This document shows, in pieces, positions 54,891 to 63,311 of a stretch of DNA of 64,000 bases (position 1 is the stretch's first letter; each line of letters starts with the position of its first letter). A program made the position numbers and the translations under genes. The notes beneath the pieces were generated by a model. It did not search any database. It was not told the origin of the DNA and worked only from the letters and a program-made list of their open reading frames with translations. Source of the DNA: Paraburkholderia gardini (GTDB lineage: Bacteria; Pseudomonadota; Gammaproteobacteria; Burkholderiales; Burkholderiaceae); contig NZ_CAJQYY010000006.1 in NCBI RefSeq assembly GCF_907164575.1, forward strand, positions 140,134-204,133, given 5' to 3'.

Positions 54891-56852
54891 TCAGCCAATT
54901 GTTGGATCTCGTTGTCGTCCAATCTCCCAAGACACGCTACCATTGCGCACCTTCGCGGCGAGCTGCTGCCCAAACCTCGGCTCTATCACAGGCTTCCACG
55001 GCACCAGCGAGAAGCCCATACCGTCATCGAGCATCGCGTAGCGACCGCTGGCGAGCATGACGGAACGCCGGTAGATACCGACCACGCGCTGCCCGTCGGC
55101 CACTGGCCGATGCGCCAGGCCGGTTTCAGCGGCAATGTCCTTCGTGGCCTGCGCCAGCTCGCGCCCGCGCAGCGTCGCCAGCAGGTTGCGTGCGAGGATG
55201 ACGCGCTGCCCACGATGCTCGGCCAATCCCTGTTCGGTCAGGAAGTCGGCGCGCTCCCGCAACGCGTCCTTGACCTCAGCACCAAAGCCCAGTTCGCCCA
55301 GCCCCTTGCCACCGCCGATCAACTGCTGGTCGAGCCAGGTTGCGCCGATCACGCGGGCCTGTCGTTCGATAGGCAGGTACGATTTCAGCTCCACCGCCAC
55401 GCTGCCGCCGAGCCGCTGCGCGTCGTACTGGCGGCCTCGTTCCGCCAGGTCGCCTGGGATGCGCCAGACACCTTCGGCCTCGCGCTCGACGATGGCGGCA
55501 CGGCGCAGGGCTTCGAGCCGGCGAACATGGGCGGCCACCACCTCGCGCGGGTCGCGGTCGGACGTAGCCTGACCTTGCGCGACGGCCAGGTGGTGATCGG
55601 TGCGGTATACGCCATCGACGGCCAACGCGGCGATGTTACGGTCAGCGGCGCGCACGTCGGTCGCGCCTTTCACTTCCACCACGGCACCGGTCGGGTACTG
55701 CTCCAGTTCCGACCGCGGCGGCAGCGCGACGTAGTGCGCCTTGCCGTCCGTGCCATCGACGATTAGGTAGCCCCTGTCGTGCAGCTCGTCGACCAGCCCC
55801 TTGCCGACGACGCGACCGACAACGGCGCGGCCATTCTCGCCGGGTTGGAAGACGGTCACCTCGCGTTGCCTACCGCTCATGGCCCGCTGCATGGTGCGGA
55901 TGATGTCGCCGCGCTCACCCATCGCCCGCAGGGTCGGCTCAGCCTCGGCATGGATGGCCCACACGCCCGGCTGCGGCTCGGTCGCCAGCCCCATGCGCTG
56001 CAAGCGTTGCAGACGGCCGATTAGCACTTGCCGCTGGCGTTGCAGCCGGGGTTCGGCGAAGCGTTCGACGAGCACCAAGCCATCGTCGCCAGCCTCGCGC
56101 CGCAAGCTGCGATCCAGCCCCGTCCACCGCTCCTGATCGACTTCGCGCTGCATAGCGCGTTGCATCTCCAACTCGGTGCGCGGCCCCAGCCATTCAGTTG
56201 CCAGCTCCGATGCCCGCCGGCGCATCCCCTCGGCGATGTAGTCGCGGGAAATGATGAGGTCTTTGCCGGCGTCGTCCTTGCCGCGCAGGACGACGTGCGT
56301 GTGGGGGTTGTCGGTGTTCCAGTGATCGACCGCCACCCACTCCAGCCGCGTGCCCAGGTCGGCCTCCATGCGCGCCATCAGGTGCCGGGTGTAGGTGCGT
56401 AGGTCGTCGAGCTGTTCGGCATCCTCCGGCGAGACGATGAACCGGAACTGGTGACGATCGTCGGCGCCGCGCTCCTTGAACGCTTCGAGGTCGGCATCGT
56501 CGGTCGTCGGCCCGTAGGCATGGCCCGGCCCGCCCTGGCGATCGACGCCTTCGCGCTCGATGTAGCGAAGGTGCGCGGCGGTCGAATGCGGCCCAGCCTG
56601 CGCCAGATTCACCAGCCGGGCCTTGATCGTCACGCGCCGCGTATTTGCCCCAAGTCCCCGCCCAGCGAAGCGCGCCGCGACATGGCCGCGACCCAGCCGA
56701 GAACCGGGCCGCTGGCCGACCTTGCTGGCCGCCTTGCCGAGCTTCGCGCCGGCCTTGTTGGCCTGCCGCAGCACCTTGTTGACGTAGGCATCGCCGCGCT
56801 GTTTCGGAGCACCAGGCCGGACGCGGAAACGGTCGTCGTCGCGGTTGCTCAT
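54891..56852 (-). CDS. Relaxase/mobilisation nuclease with DUF3363
   Basis: A 653-residue VirD2/RlxS-type relaxase. The histidine motif DNPHTHVVLRG (H184, H186) with upstream ADDRHQFRFIVSPED (129-143) forms the metal site; a basic N-terminal 70 residues and a long DUF3363 C-terminal part follow. It nicks at oriT and is passed to the VirD4 protein. The start at 56852 (MSNRDDD) overlaps the stop of a 151-residue ORF by four bases; the longer ORF to 56978 is not used. Confidence 0.93.
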   Translation of the reverse strand: MSNRDDDRFRVRPGAPKQRGDAYVNKVLRQANKAGAKLGKAASKVGQRPGSRLGRGHVAARFAGRGLGANTRRVTIKARLVNLAQAGPHSTAAHLRYIEREGVDRQGGPGHAYGPTTDDADLEAFKERGADDRHQFRFIVSPEDAEQLDDLRTYTRHLMARMEADLGTRLEWVAVDHWNTDNPHTHVVLRGKDDAGKDLIISRDYIAEGMRRRASELATEWLGPRTELEMQRAMQREVDQERWTGLDRSLRREAGDDGLVLVERFAEPRLQRQRQVLIGRLQRLQRMGLATEPQPGVWAIHAEAEPTLRAMGERGDIIRTMQRAMSGRQREVTVFQPGENGRAVVGRVVGKGLVDELHDRGYLIVDGTDGKAHYVALPPRSELEQYPTGAVVEVKGATDVRAADRNIAALAVDGVYRTDHHLAVAQGQATSDRDPREVVAAHVRRLEALRRAAIVEREAEGVWRIPGDLAERGRQYDAQRLGGSVAVELKSYLPIERQARVIGATWLDQQLIGGGKGLGELGFGAEVKDALRERADFLTEQGLAEHRGQRVILARNLLATLRGRELAQATKDIAAETGLAHRPVADGQRVVGIYRRSVMLASGRYAMLDDGMGFSLVPWKPVIEPRFGQQLAAKVRNGSVSWEIGRQRDPTIG

Positions 56853-57304
56853 GGGGCGGCTCCATCCAAAACCGTCGCAGTCCAGCGGACGAAGCACGCG
56901 ACTTCGCCAACGCCGATGCGGCGTTGCGCACCTTCGCGGCACGCTGCTGCCCCGTGGCGCGTGCCGCGCTCCCCCCACGTGCAGACAAGATTTTCAAGCG
57001 GCGATGTGCCGCGACCTTTTATCTTGCCCTCCGCCTTTGCCCTTCGCTGTCGCTCCGGGCGTCGGCGCCCCGGCGTCGCTGCGCTGCTCGCAGCCAGCTC
57101 GCCGGCGAACGTGACCACTGCCACAGGCCGGGCACGTTCGAGGTAAGACGCCTGCACGTGGGAAAGCCGAGCCAGAGGTCGCGCGAAGTGCGGCGCGAAT
57201 GCGCTCGCACGACACGTGCGACGACATGGCGACGGCCAGCAGGACGACATGCCGGATGGCACGATCGAATGCACAACGCCATGCAACGAATCGGCAGCCA
57301 TCAT
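56849..57304 (-). CDS. Candidate small ORF between traF and relaxase (possible oriT region)
   Basis: An open frame of 151 residues starting ATG-ATG at 57304. It fills the gap exactly: its start overlaps the traF stop (ATGA, 57301-57304) and its stop overlaps the relaxase start (ATGA, 56849-56852). The protein is Arg/Ala-rich without recognisable domain and has unusual composition, so it may be fortuitous. An alternative view is that this roughly 450-bp high-GC stretch carries oriT. Both could be true. Confidence 0.4.
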   Translation of the reverse strand: MMAADSLHGVVHSIVPSGMSSCWPSPCRRTCRASAFAPHFARPLARLSHVQASYLERARPVAVVTFAGELAASSAATPGRRRPERQRRAKAEGKIKGRGTSPLENLVCTWGERGTRHGAAACREGAQRRIGVGEVACFVRWTATVLDGAAP

Positions 57305-57888
57305 CGTCGCGTCTCCAGCCAGACCGGATGCGCGACACCGATCACGGTGGATGCGCTGACCGGGCCGAAATAGCGGCTGTCGAACGACGCCGGGTTGGTC
57401 GCGCTCAACAGGAACAGTTCGCCGGGTTCGAGGCGGCGGCACTGCTGCCAGAATGGCAGCGGCCGGCCTAGCCGATCGGCCCGCAGCACAGCGGCCGAAG
57501 GCACGCCGTCGATGCGGACGATGCTACTGGCGATGCACACCTTCTGCGGCGACACGGCGCCCACGCGTTTGAGCAACGGAACGCGCGTCGGCAGGTAGCC
57601 GCGCTGCGCTGCCAGCTCGGCGGCTTCGGCCGGCAGCGGAACAAGCACGATGCTGCCTACGGACAGCAGGCGTGGCAACGAGGAAGCACGATGGTCGAGT
57701 GGTTCGATGCGATACCAGCCGACCGCCACGCTGTCGGTCGGGTTGTAAGTCAGACGCGGCAACGGCGACATCCAGGACGCCCAGGCCAGCGCAGCGAAGC
57801 CGACGGCAGCCAATGTCGCCACGACGATGCGAGCGCGCAGGCGCGAGCGAGGACGCGACGCGGCGACAGGAGCAAAATCGGTCTTCAT
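57301..57888 (-). CDS. traF: TraF-type S26 peptidase (pilin maturation)
   Basis: A 195-residue membrane-anchored serine peptidase of family S26. It has a transmembrane helix (about 22-42), the catalytic serine region YNPTDSVAVGWYRIEP (about 51-66) and the lysine in VPLLKRVGAVSPQ (about 108-120). In IncP systems TraF cyclises the TrbC pilin. Overlaps the DUF2840 gene by four bases. Confidence 0.91.
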   Translation of the reverse strand: MKTDFAPVAASRPRSRLRARIVVATLAAVGFAALAWASWMSPLPRLTYNPTDSVAVGWYRIEPLDHRASSLPRLLSVGSIVLVPLPAEAAELAAQRGYLPTRVPLLKRVGAVSPQKVCIASSIVRIDGVPSAAVLRADRLGRPLPFWQQCRRLEPGELFLLSATNPASFDSRYFGPVSASTVIGVAHPVWLETRR

Positions 57889-58418
57889 GACAGTGCCTTC
57901 CCGGCCAACCAGGCAGCATGCCGCTCGGCCGTGTACACGGGCAGCGGTAAGCGCGCAGCGAGCCGGTTGGCGAGCGTGCGCCAGTACGCGGGCGACACGT
58001 CGGCTGGCGCGATGCCTTGCGCCTCGATGGCATCGAACTGCGTCAGCACGGCGCGTACGACCGGCTCGCCCTCGGCGTGCAGCAGCAACCGCGCGCCGGG
58101 CCGCACGGCGGGGATGCGCTGTACCGCGTCCAGTGGCGTGCAAGCCTGCATCACCATGAGTTGCCAACGGATCGTGCCGTAGTCGTTGGCCTGCCAGCGA
58201 ATGCGGCAGAACACGGCGCCCGGCAGGAACACTGCGACGCGACGCCAACGATCGAGCCGAACGGTGCGTGCCGGTTCGCCGAAACGCAGATACAGGTTGA
58301 TGCGCTGCTCGATGTAGGCGAGCGATACGAGGGTCAGCGACGCGGTGCTGGTCCGGCCAGCGGACACCGCGAGCGAAGACAGCGGCGCGGCCGTGGCCGC
58401 CGAAAGTTGCGCGTTCAT
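57885..58418 (-). CDS. DUF2840 protein
   Basis: A 177-residue protein starting MNAQLSAATAAPLSSLAVS. The conserved segment YIEQRINLYLRFGEPARTVRLDR-like (about 35-57; listed in part) and FCRIRWQANDYGTIRWQL mark DUF2840, a family found almost only between partition genes and traF in these ICEs. Function unknown; perhaps a transfer or replication accessory. Overlaps both neighbours by four bases. Confidence 0.87.
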   Translation of the reverse strand: MNAQLSAATAAPLSSLAVSAGRTSTASLTLVSLAYIEQRINLYLRFGEPARTVRLDRWRRVAVFLPGAVFCRIRWQANDYGTIRWQLMVMQACTPLDAVQRIPAVRPGARLLLHAEGEPVVRAVLTQFDAIEAQGIAPADVSPAYWRTLANRLAARLPLPVYTAERHAAWLAGKALS

Positions 58419-58675
58419 TGGGGGTTCTCCGGGAATTCGCGTTCCAGCAGCGCGCGCAGCAGTTCGGCCACCGTCACGCCGCGCGTGAACGCGGACACCT
58501 TGATGCGCGCCCGCATCGCGGGCGTGATGTCGAGGGTCAGGCGCGCGGTGTAGAGATCGCCTTTCTGGAGGCCGTCGGCATCGCCCTGGCGAACCCACGC
58601 CTCGGCGTGAGGGTTCGCCGGCGGACGTGCGCCGATGCCGATGCGTTTGCCGCGCGCGATCGTCATGTCGGCCAC
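58415..58675 (-). CDS. Ribbon-helix-helix-like partition partner protein
   Basis: An 86-residue protein whose C-terminal half has RHH character (YTARLTLDITPAMRARIKVS, then GVTVAELLRALLEREFP). It lies directly downstream of, and overlaps by 13 bases, the parA gene, as ParG- or ParB-like centromere-binding partners do. An alternative start is 58666 (MTIARGKR). Likely binds a centromere-like site in the element. Confidence 0.8.
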   Translation of the reverse strand: MADMTIARGKRIGIGARPPANPHAEAWVRQGDADGLQKGDLYTARLTLDITPAMRARIKVSAFTRGVTVAELLRALLEREFPENPQ

Positions 58676-59301
58676 CGCAACAGTTCATCCGTAAGCGCCG
58701 CGATCTCGCGTGCGGCGGCGCAGTCGGGTGCTGTCTCGCTGGCAAGCCGGCCAGCGGCCACGCTGTCGGCGAAGACGATTCGCTGATGCACTTCCGAGCG
58801 CAGCGCCGGCAGCGGCTGCTCGGCGAGCGCGCTGCGCGCCTCGCGGCCGATGACGGTGGTGCTCACGCGCCGATTGACGACAAAGGCCGCGCGAAGCACA
58901 GGCCGGAATACCTGCGCTTCGCGGATCAGCGCCACCATCTCGGCAGACGCCCACAAGTCGTAGGGGCTGGGCTGCACCGGGATCAGCACGCGCTCAGCCG
59001 CCAGCAGCGCGGAGCGCGCCAAGGCGGCGATGCGCGGCGGGCCGTCGATGACGACGTGATCGGCGCGGCGGGCCAGCTCGGGCGCTTCCTGGTGCAGCGT
59101 CTCGCGTGCAAGGCCCACGGCGCTGAACAGCCGTGGCAAGCCTTGCTGGCTTCTGCGCTGCGTCCAGTCCAATGCAGAGCCTTGCGGGTCGGCATCGAGC
59201 AGGATGACGTGCGAGCCACGCATCGCCAGCTCGCCGGCGATGTGGGTGGCGAGCGTGGTCTTGCCGACGCCGCCTTTCTGGTTGAGCAGCGCGACGATCA
59301 T
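58663..59301 (-). CDS. parA: ParA-family partition ATPase
   Basis: A 212-residue ParA/MinD ATPase with deviant Walker A KGGVGKTT (9-16), LLDADPQGSALDW (about 39-51) and VVIDGPPR (about 83-90). Promotes maintenance of the excised or replicating ICE. The start at 59301 has GGAG about ten bases upstream; an in-frame extension to 59406 is not needed. Downstream of repA across an iteron-bearing gap. Confidence 0.92.
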   Translation of the reverse strand: MIVALLNQKGGVGKTTLATHIAGELAMRGSHVILLDADPQGSALDWTQRRSQQGLPRLFSAVGLARETLHQEAPELARRADHVVIDGPPRIAALARSALLAAERVLIPVQPSPYDLWASAEMVALIREAQVFRPVLRAAFVVNRRVSTTVIGREARSALAEQPLPALRSEVHQRIVFADSVAAGRLASETAPDCAAAREIAALTDELLRWPT

Positions 59302-59590
59302 GAGACGGTTCTCCATGACGGAAAACGGCTCGTTGATCGGCCGGCGAAACGCAACGGTTTGGGCTGTTGGCGTTGCCGTTGCTTTTGCGTTTCGGCAGTT
59401 GTCCACTGCGACGGCGTGGCTCTACTACCAGTTAGTGTTTTTAAGTTAGGTAAGTTAGAGAGCGCGTAAACCCACGCCGTTATTGGGTTTGCGGCCGATT
59501 TTGTTGCCTGATAGCACGAGGATTTGTTGCCTGATAGCACGATACCTCGCACGCCTGATAGCACGAGGCTATTCACCGCTTGTCCCCAAG
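59302..59590. other. Candidate replication origin region with iterons
   Basis: A 289-bp gap between repA and parA. It carries three GCCTGATAGCACGA iterons (listed separately) and an AT-richer stretch with AAGTTAG-type repeats near 59,430-59,460. A RepA gene next to iterons indicates a replication origin (oriV) for the excised element; no activity can be shown from sequence. Confidence 0.6.
59506..59567. repeat. Three iterons GCCTGATAGCACGA
   Basis: Copies lie at 59506-59519, 59529-59542 and 59553-59566, spaced 23 and 24 bases (about two helical turns). The first two extend to TTGTTGCCTGATAGCACGA. Direct repeats at helical spacing next to a replication initiator gene are typical binding sites of RepA-like proteins. 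Confidence 0.75.
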
Positions 59591-60418
59591 TTATCCCCGT
59601 GCCGTGTACGGCACGGGCTGGAAGGTCAGCAGCTCCGCTTTGCGACCGGCCTTCCACTCGATGCCAAGCACATAGCCGGGCATGGACTGCTTCTTCACCA
59701 ACGAACGCAAGTCGGCGGCGAAGTCGTAAAACCGGGCCATGCTGCCAGACTTGCGATACAGGTACGCGAAGTCGAACTGCCAGCCGCCGGCCTGGCGTCC
59801 GCCGTGTTTGCGCACGAGGCGATACAGCCAACGCTCGATGCCACCCGTGAGCCGAAAATATGCCGGGTCGATGGTCAGCACCAGCGCGGCATCGAGCACA
59901 CCCGCATAGAACCAGTCTGGCAGGATCAATTCGATGCCCAGTGGCACGCCGCGCGTATCGGCCTGTTCCTTCCACTCGTTGATCCACGAAAAGCGATGCA
60001 GGCGCCGTCCGGTCGTTTCCCGGATCGACGTGGCCACCGTGGTCGATTGCAGACGATCGAGCGCGGCCTTGAGGCGCTGGTAGTCGCGTAGCGACGTACC
60101 GCGCCCGATGAAGCGCAGGATCTCGTAGGGTGTGGCCTGCATCAGCCGCGAGGTCGGAATGCCCGCGTCGCGGGCTTCGACGATCTGGCTGGCGGCCCAG
60201 ATCAGAATGTCCGCATCCCAGATGGTGGCGATGCCATGCTCCGCTGTGCCTTCCACACGAATGGTCACGCCGCCGGCCTGGAAGTCGATCGGCGCTGTGC
60301 GCCGCGACTTCGCCAGCGAGAAAAACGGAAAGGCCATCAAATCCTGACTGTCGCGTGGCGCCATGTCCCCCGGCAGCGCGCGGAACAGCGCAAGCTGTTC
60401 GTGTGCCGGTCGGGACAT
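59591..60418 (-). CDS. repA: RepA-like replication initiator (plasmid type)
   Basis: A 275-residue protein starting MSRPAHEQLALFRALPGDMAPRD. It has tandem winged-helix character: DADILIWAASQIVEARD, YEILRFIGRGTSLRDYQRLK (about 95-115) and WLYRLVRKHGG (about 200). This is the replication initiator protein type found in Tn4371-like ICEs and broad-host plasmids. Iterons lie just downstream. Suggests autonomous replication of the circular form. Confidence 0.88.
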   Translation of the reverse strand: MSRPAHEQLALFRALPGDMAPRDSQDLMAFPFFSLAKSRRTAPIDFQAGGVTIRVEGTAEHGIATIWDADILIWAASQIVEARDAGIPTSRLMQATPYEILRFIGRGTSLRDYQRLKAALDRLQSTTVATSIRETTGRRLHRFSWINEWKEQADTRGVPLGIELILPDWFYAGVLDAALVLTIDPAYFRLTGGIERWLYRLVRKHGGRQAGGWQFDFAYLYRKSGSMARFYDFAADLRSLVKKQSMPGYVLGIEWKAGRKAELLTFQPVPYTARG

Positions 60419-60444
60419 GGCGATGGCCGCCCGCGCGCCGCCGG

Positions 60445-60741
60445 TCAGCGCGCACGGCTGTCCGCCGAGTGGCGCTCGGCGTACTCGGGATCGGACGTGG
60501 CCTCGAAACTGCGCTGGTCGGCCCAAGCGTCGAGGTCGGCGACGGCGTACATGACGCGCCGGCCGAATTTGCGGAAGCGCGGACCACCGCCGATCACGCG
60601 TTGTTTCTCCAGCGTTCGCGGCGATAGCCGCAGGTATTCGGCGGCCTCGTCGTTGGTCAGGTAGCGCGGCGGTTGGGCGGTTGTGGCGGGTTGCTGGGTG
60701 GCGGTGTGGGCGGCATAGGGCCGCACGGGAGCGGGTCGCAT
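60445..60741 (-). CDS. Helix-turn-helix (AlpA/excisionase-like) protein
   Basis: A 98-residue protein with a MerR/AlpA-type HTH: RYLTNDEAAEYLRLSPRTLE, then RFRKFGRRVMYAVADLDAW (about 26-75). GGAGG stands eight bases before the ATG at 60741, so that is preferred to 60756. It probably regulates repA or excision. Located 26 bp upstream of repA. Confidence 0.87.
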   Translation of the reverse strand: MRPAPVRPYAAHTATQQPATTAQPPRYLTNDEAAEYLRLSPRTLEKQRVIGGGPRFRKFGRRVMYAVADLDAWADQRSFEATSDPEYAERHSADSRAR

Positions 60742-60824
60742 GGGGTGAGCCTCCATCAGTTGAGAGCGCCAGCCGCGACAGCGCGGCCGGATGGAGGCAG
60801 TCTCGGGAAAGATCGGCGACTTGC

Positions 60825-61589
60825 TCAGGGACGTTTTGCAGGCCCGTGCAAACGTCCCTGTAGGGTTGGCGCGTGCTGGAGTAGGCGGCGGTAGTCGCCA
60901 CGCATCAGCACCGCGCCGCGCTGAGCGAGTCGGCGCACGCGGGCGCGCAGTGCGCTGTCAGCGTGCCAGTCGGCCGCGACGGTTGCCGACCCGTACAGCG
61001 ATTCAGCCACCTCGCGCAACGTGGCGCCGGCCAGCGTGCCATCCAGCGTTTGCAAAGTGTGCGGCTCAAGCAGCGCAGCGCGACCCGGCCGCACCCAGCT
61101 TCGAGCCCACGACGAAGACGTGCTTCCCGTGAGCGGCGGCGAATCACCATCGTGGAGTGCGTGGACATAGGGCATGCCATGTTCCAGCGCCGGGGCAAGT
61201 GCGAAGCGCTGCCAGCGCCCCGGCAGCCAGGCGGTCAGTGACAGGTGCTGGCCGTCATGGAACAGGTGCTTGTGGCCGGCGATGCTCCACAAGTCGAACG
61301 GCACTGCGTCGCCCGCCGGTGCCAAGTCGGGATGGAACTGCATCGTGCCTGCCGGCTCGGAACACCACGCCGGATGCGCATCAAGCGCATCCAGGCCTGG
61401 ATTCTCCAGCCGGTATAGGCCCCAGCGCCGGGCGGCAAAGACGGCGCTGGCACGGCGGCGATAGCGCCACCAGTCGCGGCGGTAGTCCGGGTTGCGACGC
61501 AGGTATTCCCAGGCGAGTGCCGGGCCGTCCAGATGCAGCACGTACAGGTAGGCGGCGCTGGGTTGCCAGGCTTCAGGCGAATCGGTCAT
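60825..61589 (-). CDS. DUF2285 / transcriptional-regulator-like ICE protein
   Basis: A 254-residue protein. The N-terminal part SAAYLYVLHLDGPALAWEYL and RNPDYRRDWW (about 11-40) is the DUF6499-type motif; the C-terminal DUF2285 part includes the LPGRWQRFALAPALEHG and LREVAESLYG segments. AGGAG lies nine bases before the ATG at 61589. Conserved in Tn4371 elements, role unknown. Confidence 0.86.
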   Translation of the reverse strand: MTDSPEAWQPSAAYLYVLHLDGPALAWEYLRRNPDYRRDWWRYRRRASAVFAARRWGLYRLENPGLDALDAHPAWCSEPAGTMQFHPDLAPAGDAVPFDLWSIAGHKHLFHDGQHLSLTAWLPGRWQRFALAPALEHGMPYVHALHDGDSPPLTGSTSSSWARSWVRPGRAALLEPHTLQTLDGTLAGATLREVAESLYGSATVAADWHADSALRARVRRLAQRGAVLMRGDYRRLLQHAPTLQGRLHGPAKRP

Positions 61590-61933
61590 GACGCGGACTC
61601 CTGTTGGACACAGGGCATCGCCGAGAGCGGCCACGAACCGAAGTGCGATCGTCAAAGCATCATGACGATCAGCAAGCGGTTGGGAAGATCAAGACCGTTT
61701 TGTTCCGGTGTATTGCGTGGCTCGTCCGGGTACGATGGCCGCGCGCACCGCTTTTGCGCGCGTGGCACCCGCTAGCGTGCATAAAATCGGGAAAGCGATA
61801 ACGACTCTTTGGGTCTGATACGCACCCCGATGGTGCGGTAATCCCGATTAAGGCCGAGCCGGTCTCACGCAAGACCGAAATAGACACAATGCGCCAGGTT
61901 TGGCGATGGCTTGCAGGGCTGCGCCGTCGTCCA
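61590..61933. other. Intergenic region between DUF2285 and DUF2958 genes
   Basis: About 340 bp with no credible gene. Minor structure: a six-base hairpin CGGTCT-CACGCA-AGACCG (61860-61877). No repeat family is recognised. Confidence 0.4.
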
Positions 61934-62281
61934 TCAGTCCGGGATCGATCCATTGAGTTTTGCCAGTCGGGTGTATTCCGACAGGCAGCGCGTGGCCCGA
62001 AAAAAACGATCCCGCAGGACCGGCCGATTCAGTGGGCCGACGATGGATGCGAGATCCGACAGCCGGATCGTGCCCAGCTCGGGCATGCCGATGCCGACAT
62101 CGCACAGACCCCATGCGGTATCGCTATCGGTCGGATCGAGCGCGGCCAGCAACCAGATCGCGTGGGCGTCCGGGGTGAACAGCCTGACCACCGGCATCGG
62201 ATCGAAATTCGACGCAGCAGCGCGAGCGTGGCCGTTGGCCAGTAGTTGCGCGCGTTCGTCGTCGGTGATGAGGGGCGTCAT
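61934..62281 (-). CDS. DUF2958 protein
   Basis: A 115-residue protein starting MTPLITDDERAQLLANG, with the conserved WLLAALDPTDSDTAWGLCDVG (in part) and RPVLRDRFFRAT segments of DUF2958. This family is common on plasmids and ICEs; function unknown. GGGGA precedes the ATG at 62281. Divergent from the Xre gene. Confidence 0.88.
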   Translation of the reverse strand: MTPLITDDERAQLLANGHARAAASNFDPMPVVRLFTPDAHAIWLLAALDPTDSDTAWGLCDVGIGMPELGTIRLSDLASIVGPLNRPVLRDRFFRATRCLSEYTRLAKLNGSIPD

Positions 62282-62659
62282 GGTGATGTCCCCATGCAAG
62301 GATCGCACCGCGCAGTATCGGCCTGGTTTGTGTCAGCGCCGGTGCGAAAGCGCACGCAACCGCCAAGGGATGCATGCGCTTTCGCACGGATGAGCGTATC
62401 CGCCGATCCGCTTCCGTGGTTTCGTACGAAAGCACGGACACGCATGTCCACGCATCCGTTGAAGCGCACAAGCGCCGATGCGGATGTGTGGAAGCCAGTA
62501 AAGCCACGGATACACATTTGCGGAAATCATCAAACCCACAAAAGCGCCGAATCGGCTTTGCGCAACCGCGTAAAGCCTCCGGTGATGGTAAACGCAACAG
62601 CGCGTAATGAGTTATCTTTAACGTGGTTTTAATTGGCGTGTCAATCGACGCTTCTGCCT
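62282..62659. other. Divergent regulatory region with GTGCGAAAGCGC-type repeats
   Basis: About 380 bp between DUF2958 (minus) and the Xre gene (plus). It contains a 13-base inverted repeat (62342-62387) and related copies, listed separately. Several ATCCG/GCGCAC units recur. No ORF of coding character. Promoters for both divergent genes are expected here. Confidence 0.5.
62342..62387. repeat. 13-base inverted repeat GTGCGAAAGCGCA / TGCGCTTTCGCAC
   Basis: The arms at 62342-62354 and 62375-62387 are perfect reverse complements around a 20-base spacer. A third, slightly different copy, GTACGAAAGCAC, is at 62424-62435. The set suggests operators for the adjacent Xre/AlpA-type regulators or an origin-like structure. 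Confidence 0.6.
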
Positions 62660-62950
62660 ATGCAGAAGCGTTCCATTCAGCGCGGCCGCCCCACAGGCGC
62701 CACAACTTTCGAGGCCGAGCCTGCCAAGGCGTTCGGAGCCGCCGTGCGTGCCCTGCGCACGGAACGCGGCGTTGCACAGGAAGACCTGGCCAACCAGGCC
62801 GGTATCGAGCGCTCGCATCTAGGCAAGATCGAGCGCGGCGAGCACATGCCGACGCTCGTGCTCATCCTCAAGATTGCTCGCGCGCTCGGGTGTTCCTCTT
62901 CGGATTTGATGACGGAGACGGAGAGCCGCCTGGCGGCTCTCGGCTCCTAG
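62660..62950 (+). CDS. Xre-family helix-turn-helix regulator
   Basis: A 96-residue Cro/CI-type HTH protein: FGAAVRALRTERGVAQEDLA, then AGIERSHLGKIERGEHMPTL (about 25-66). An upstream TTG at 62633 would add nine residues. It probably represses ICE genes at the divergent region. Convergent with the DUF736 gene across a strong hairpin. Confidence 0.86.
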   Translation: MQKRSIQRGRPTGATTFEAEPAKAFGAAVRALRTERGVAQEDLANQAGIERSHLGKIERGEHMPTLVLILKIARALGCSSSDLMTETESRLAALGS

Positions 62951-62956
62951 GTGAAA

Positions 62957-62982
62957 GCGCCCCGCCGCACGGGGCGGGGCGC
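62957..62982. terminator. Bidirectional hairpin between Xre and DUF736 genes
   Basis: GCGCCCCGCC-GCACGG-GGCGGGGCGC is a perfect ten-base stem between the two convergent stop codons (62950 and 62994). It has no T-run, so it may be a Rho-assisted or transcript-stabilising terminator. Confidence 0.6.
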
Positions 62983-62993
62983 GGTGGTGGCGG

Positions 62994-63311
62994 TTAGTCG
63001 GCCGACTGCGGCTTGCTACGCGACCAGATCAGGTCGTGCGTGCCGTCCTCGTTCTCGATCAGGCGCGCATAGACTGTTGCCGGGAACGAAGGATCGTCCA
63101 GGGTCACGGACACGTAGGGCCGTTCGGCCTTGCTGACTTTCTTCCACGCTGCGCCGATGTCGTGGCCCGCCGCCTGCACACGGAAGTCGGGGGCGTTCTC
63201 GCTGTCGCCTTTGTCGTTGGGAACCAGCTTGACCTTGACGTTGAGCGTCAGGGTGCGGAGCGTGCCGGTGAAGCCGTCTTTTTCTGCGGTGAAAGTGCCG
63301 ATGTTAGCCAT
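62994..63311 (-). CDS. DUF736 protein
   Basis: A 105-residue protein starting [20 protein letters not shown], the hallmark start of DUF736, with the [15 protein letters not shown] segment. DUF736 genes are markers of Tn4371-like ICEs and of many conjugative plasmids of proteobacteria. Function unknown. GGAG before the ATG. Confidence 0.92.
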   Translation of the reverse strand: MANIGTFTAEKDGFTGTLRTLTLNVKVKLVPNDKGDSENAPDFRVQAAGHDIGAAWKKVSKAERPYVSVTLDDPSFPATVYARLIENEDGTHDLIWSRSKPQSAD

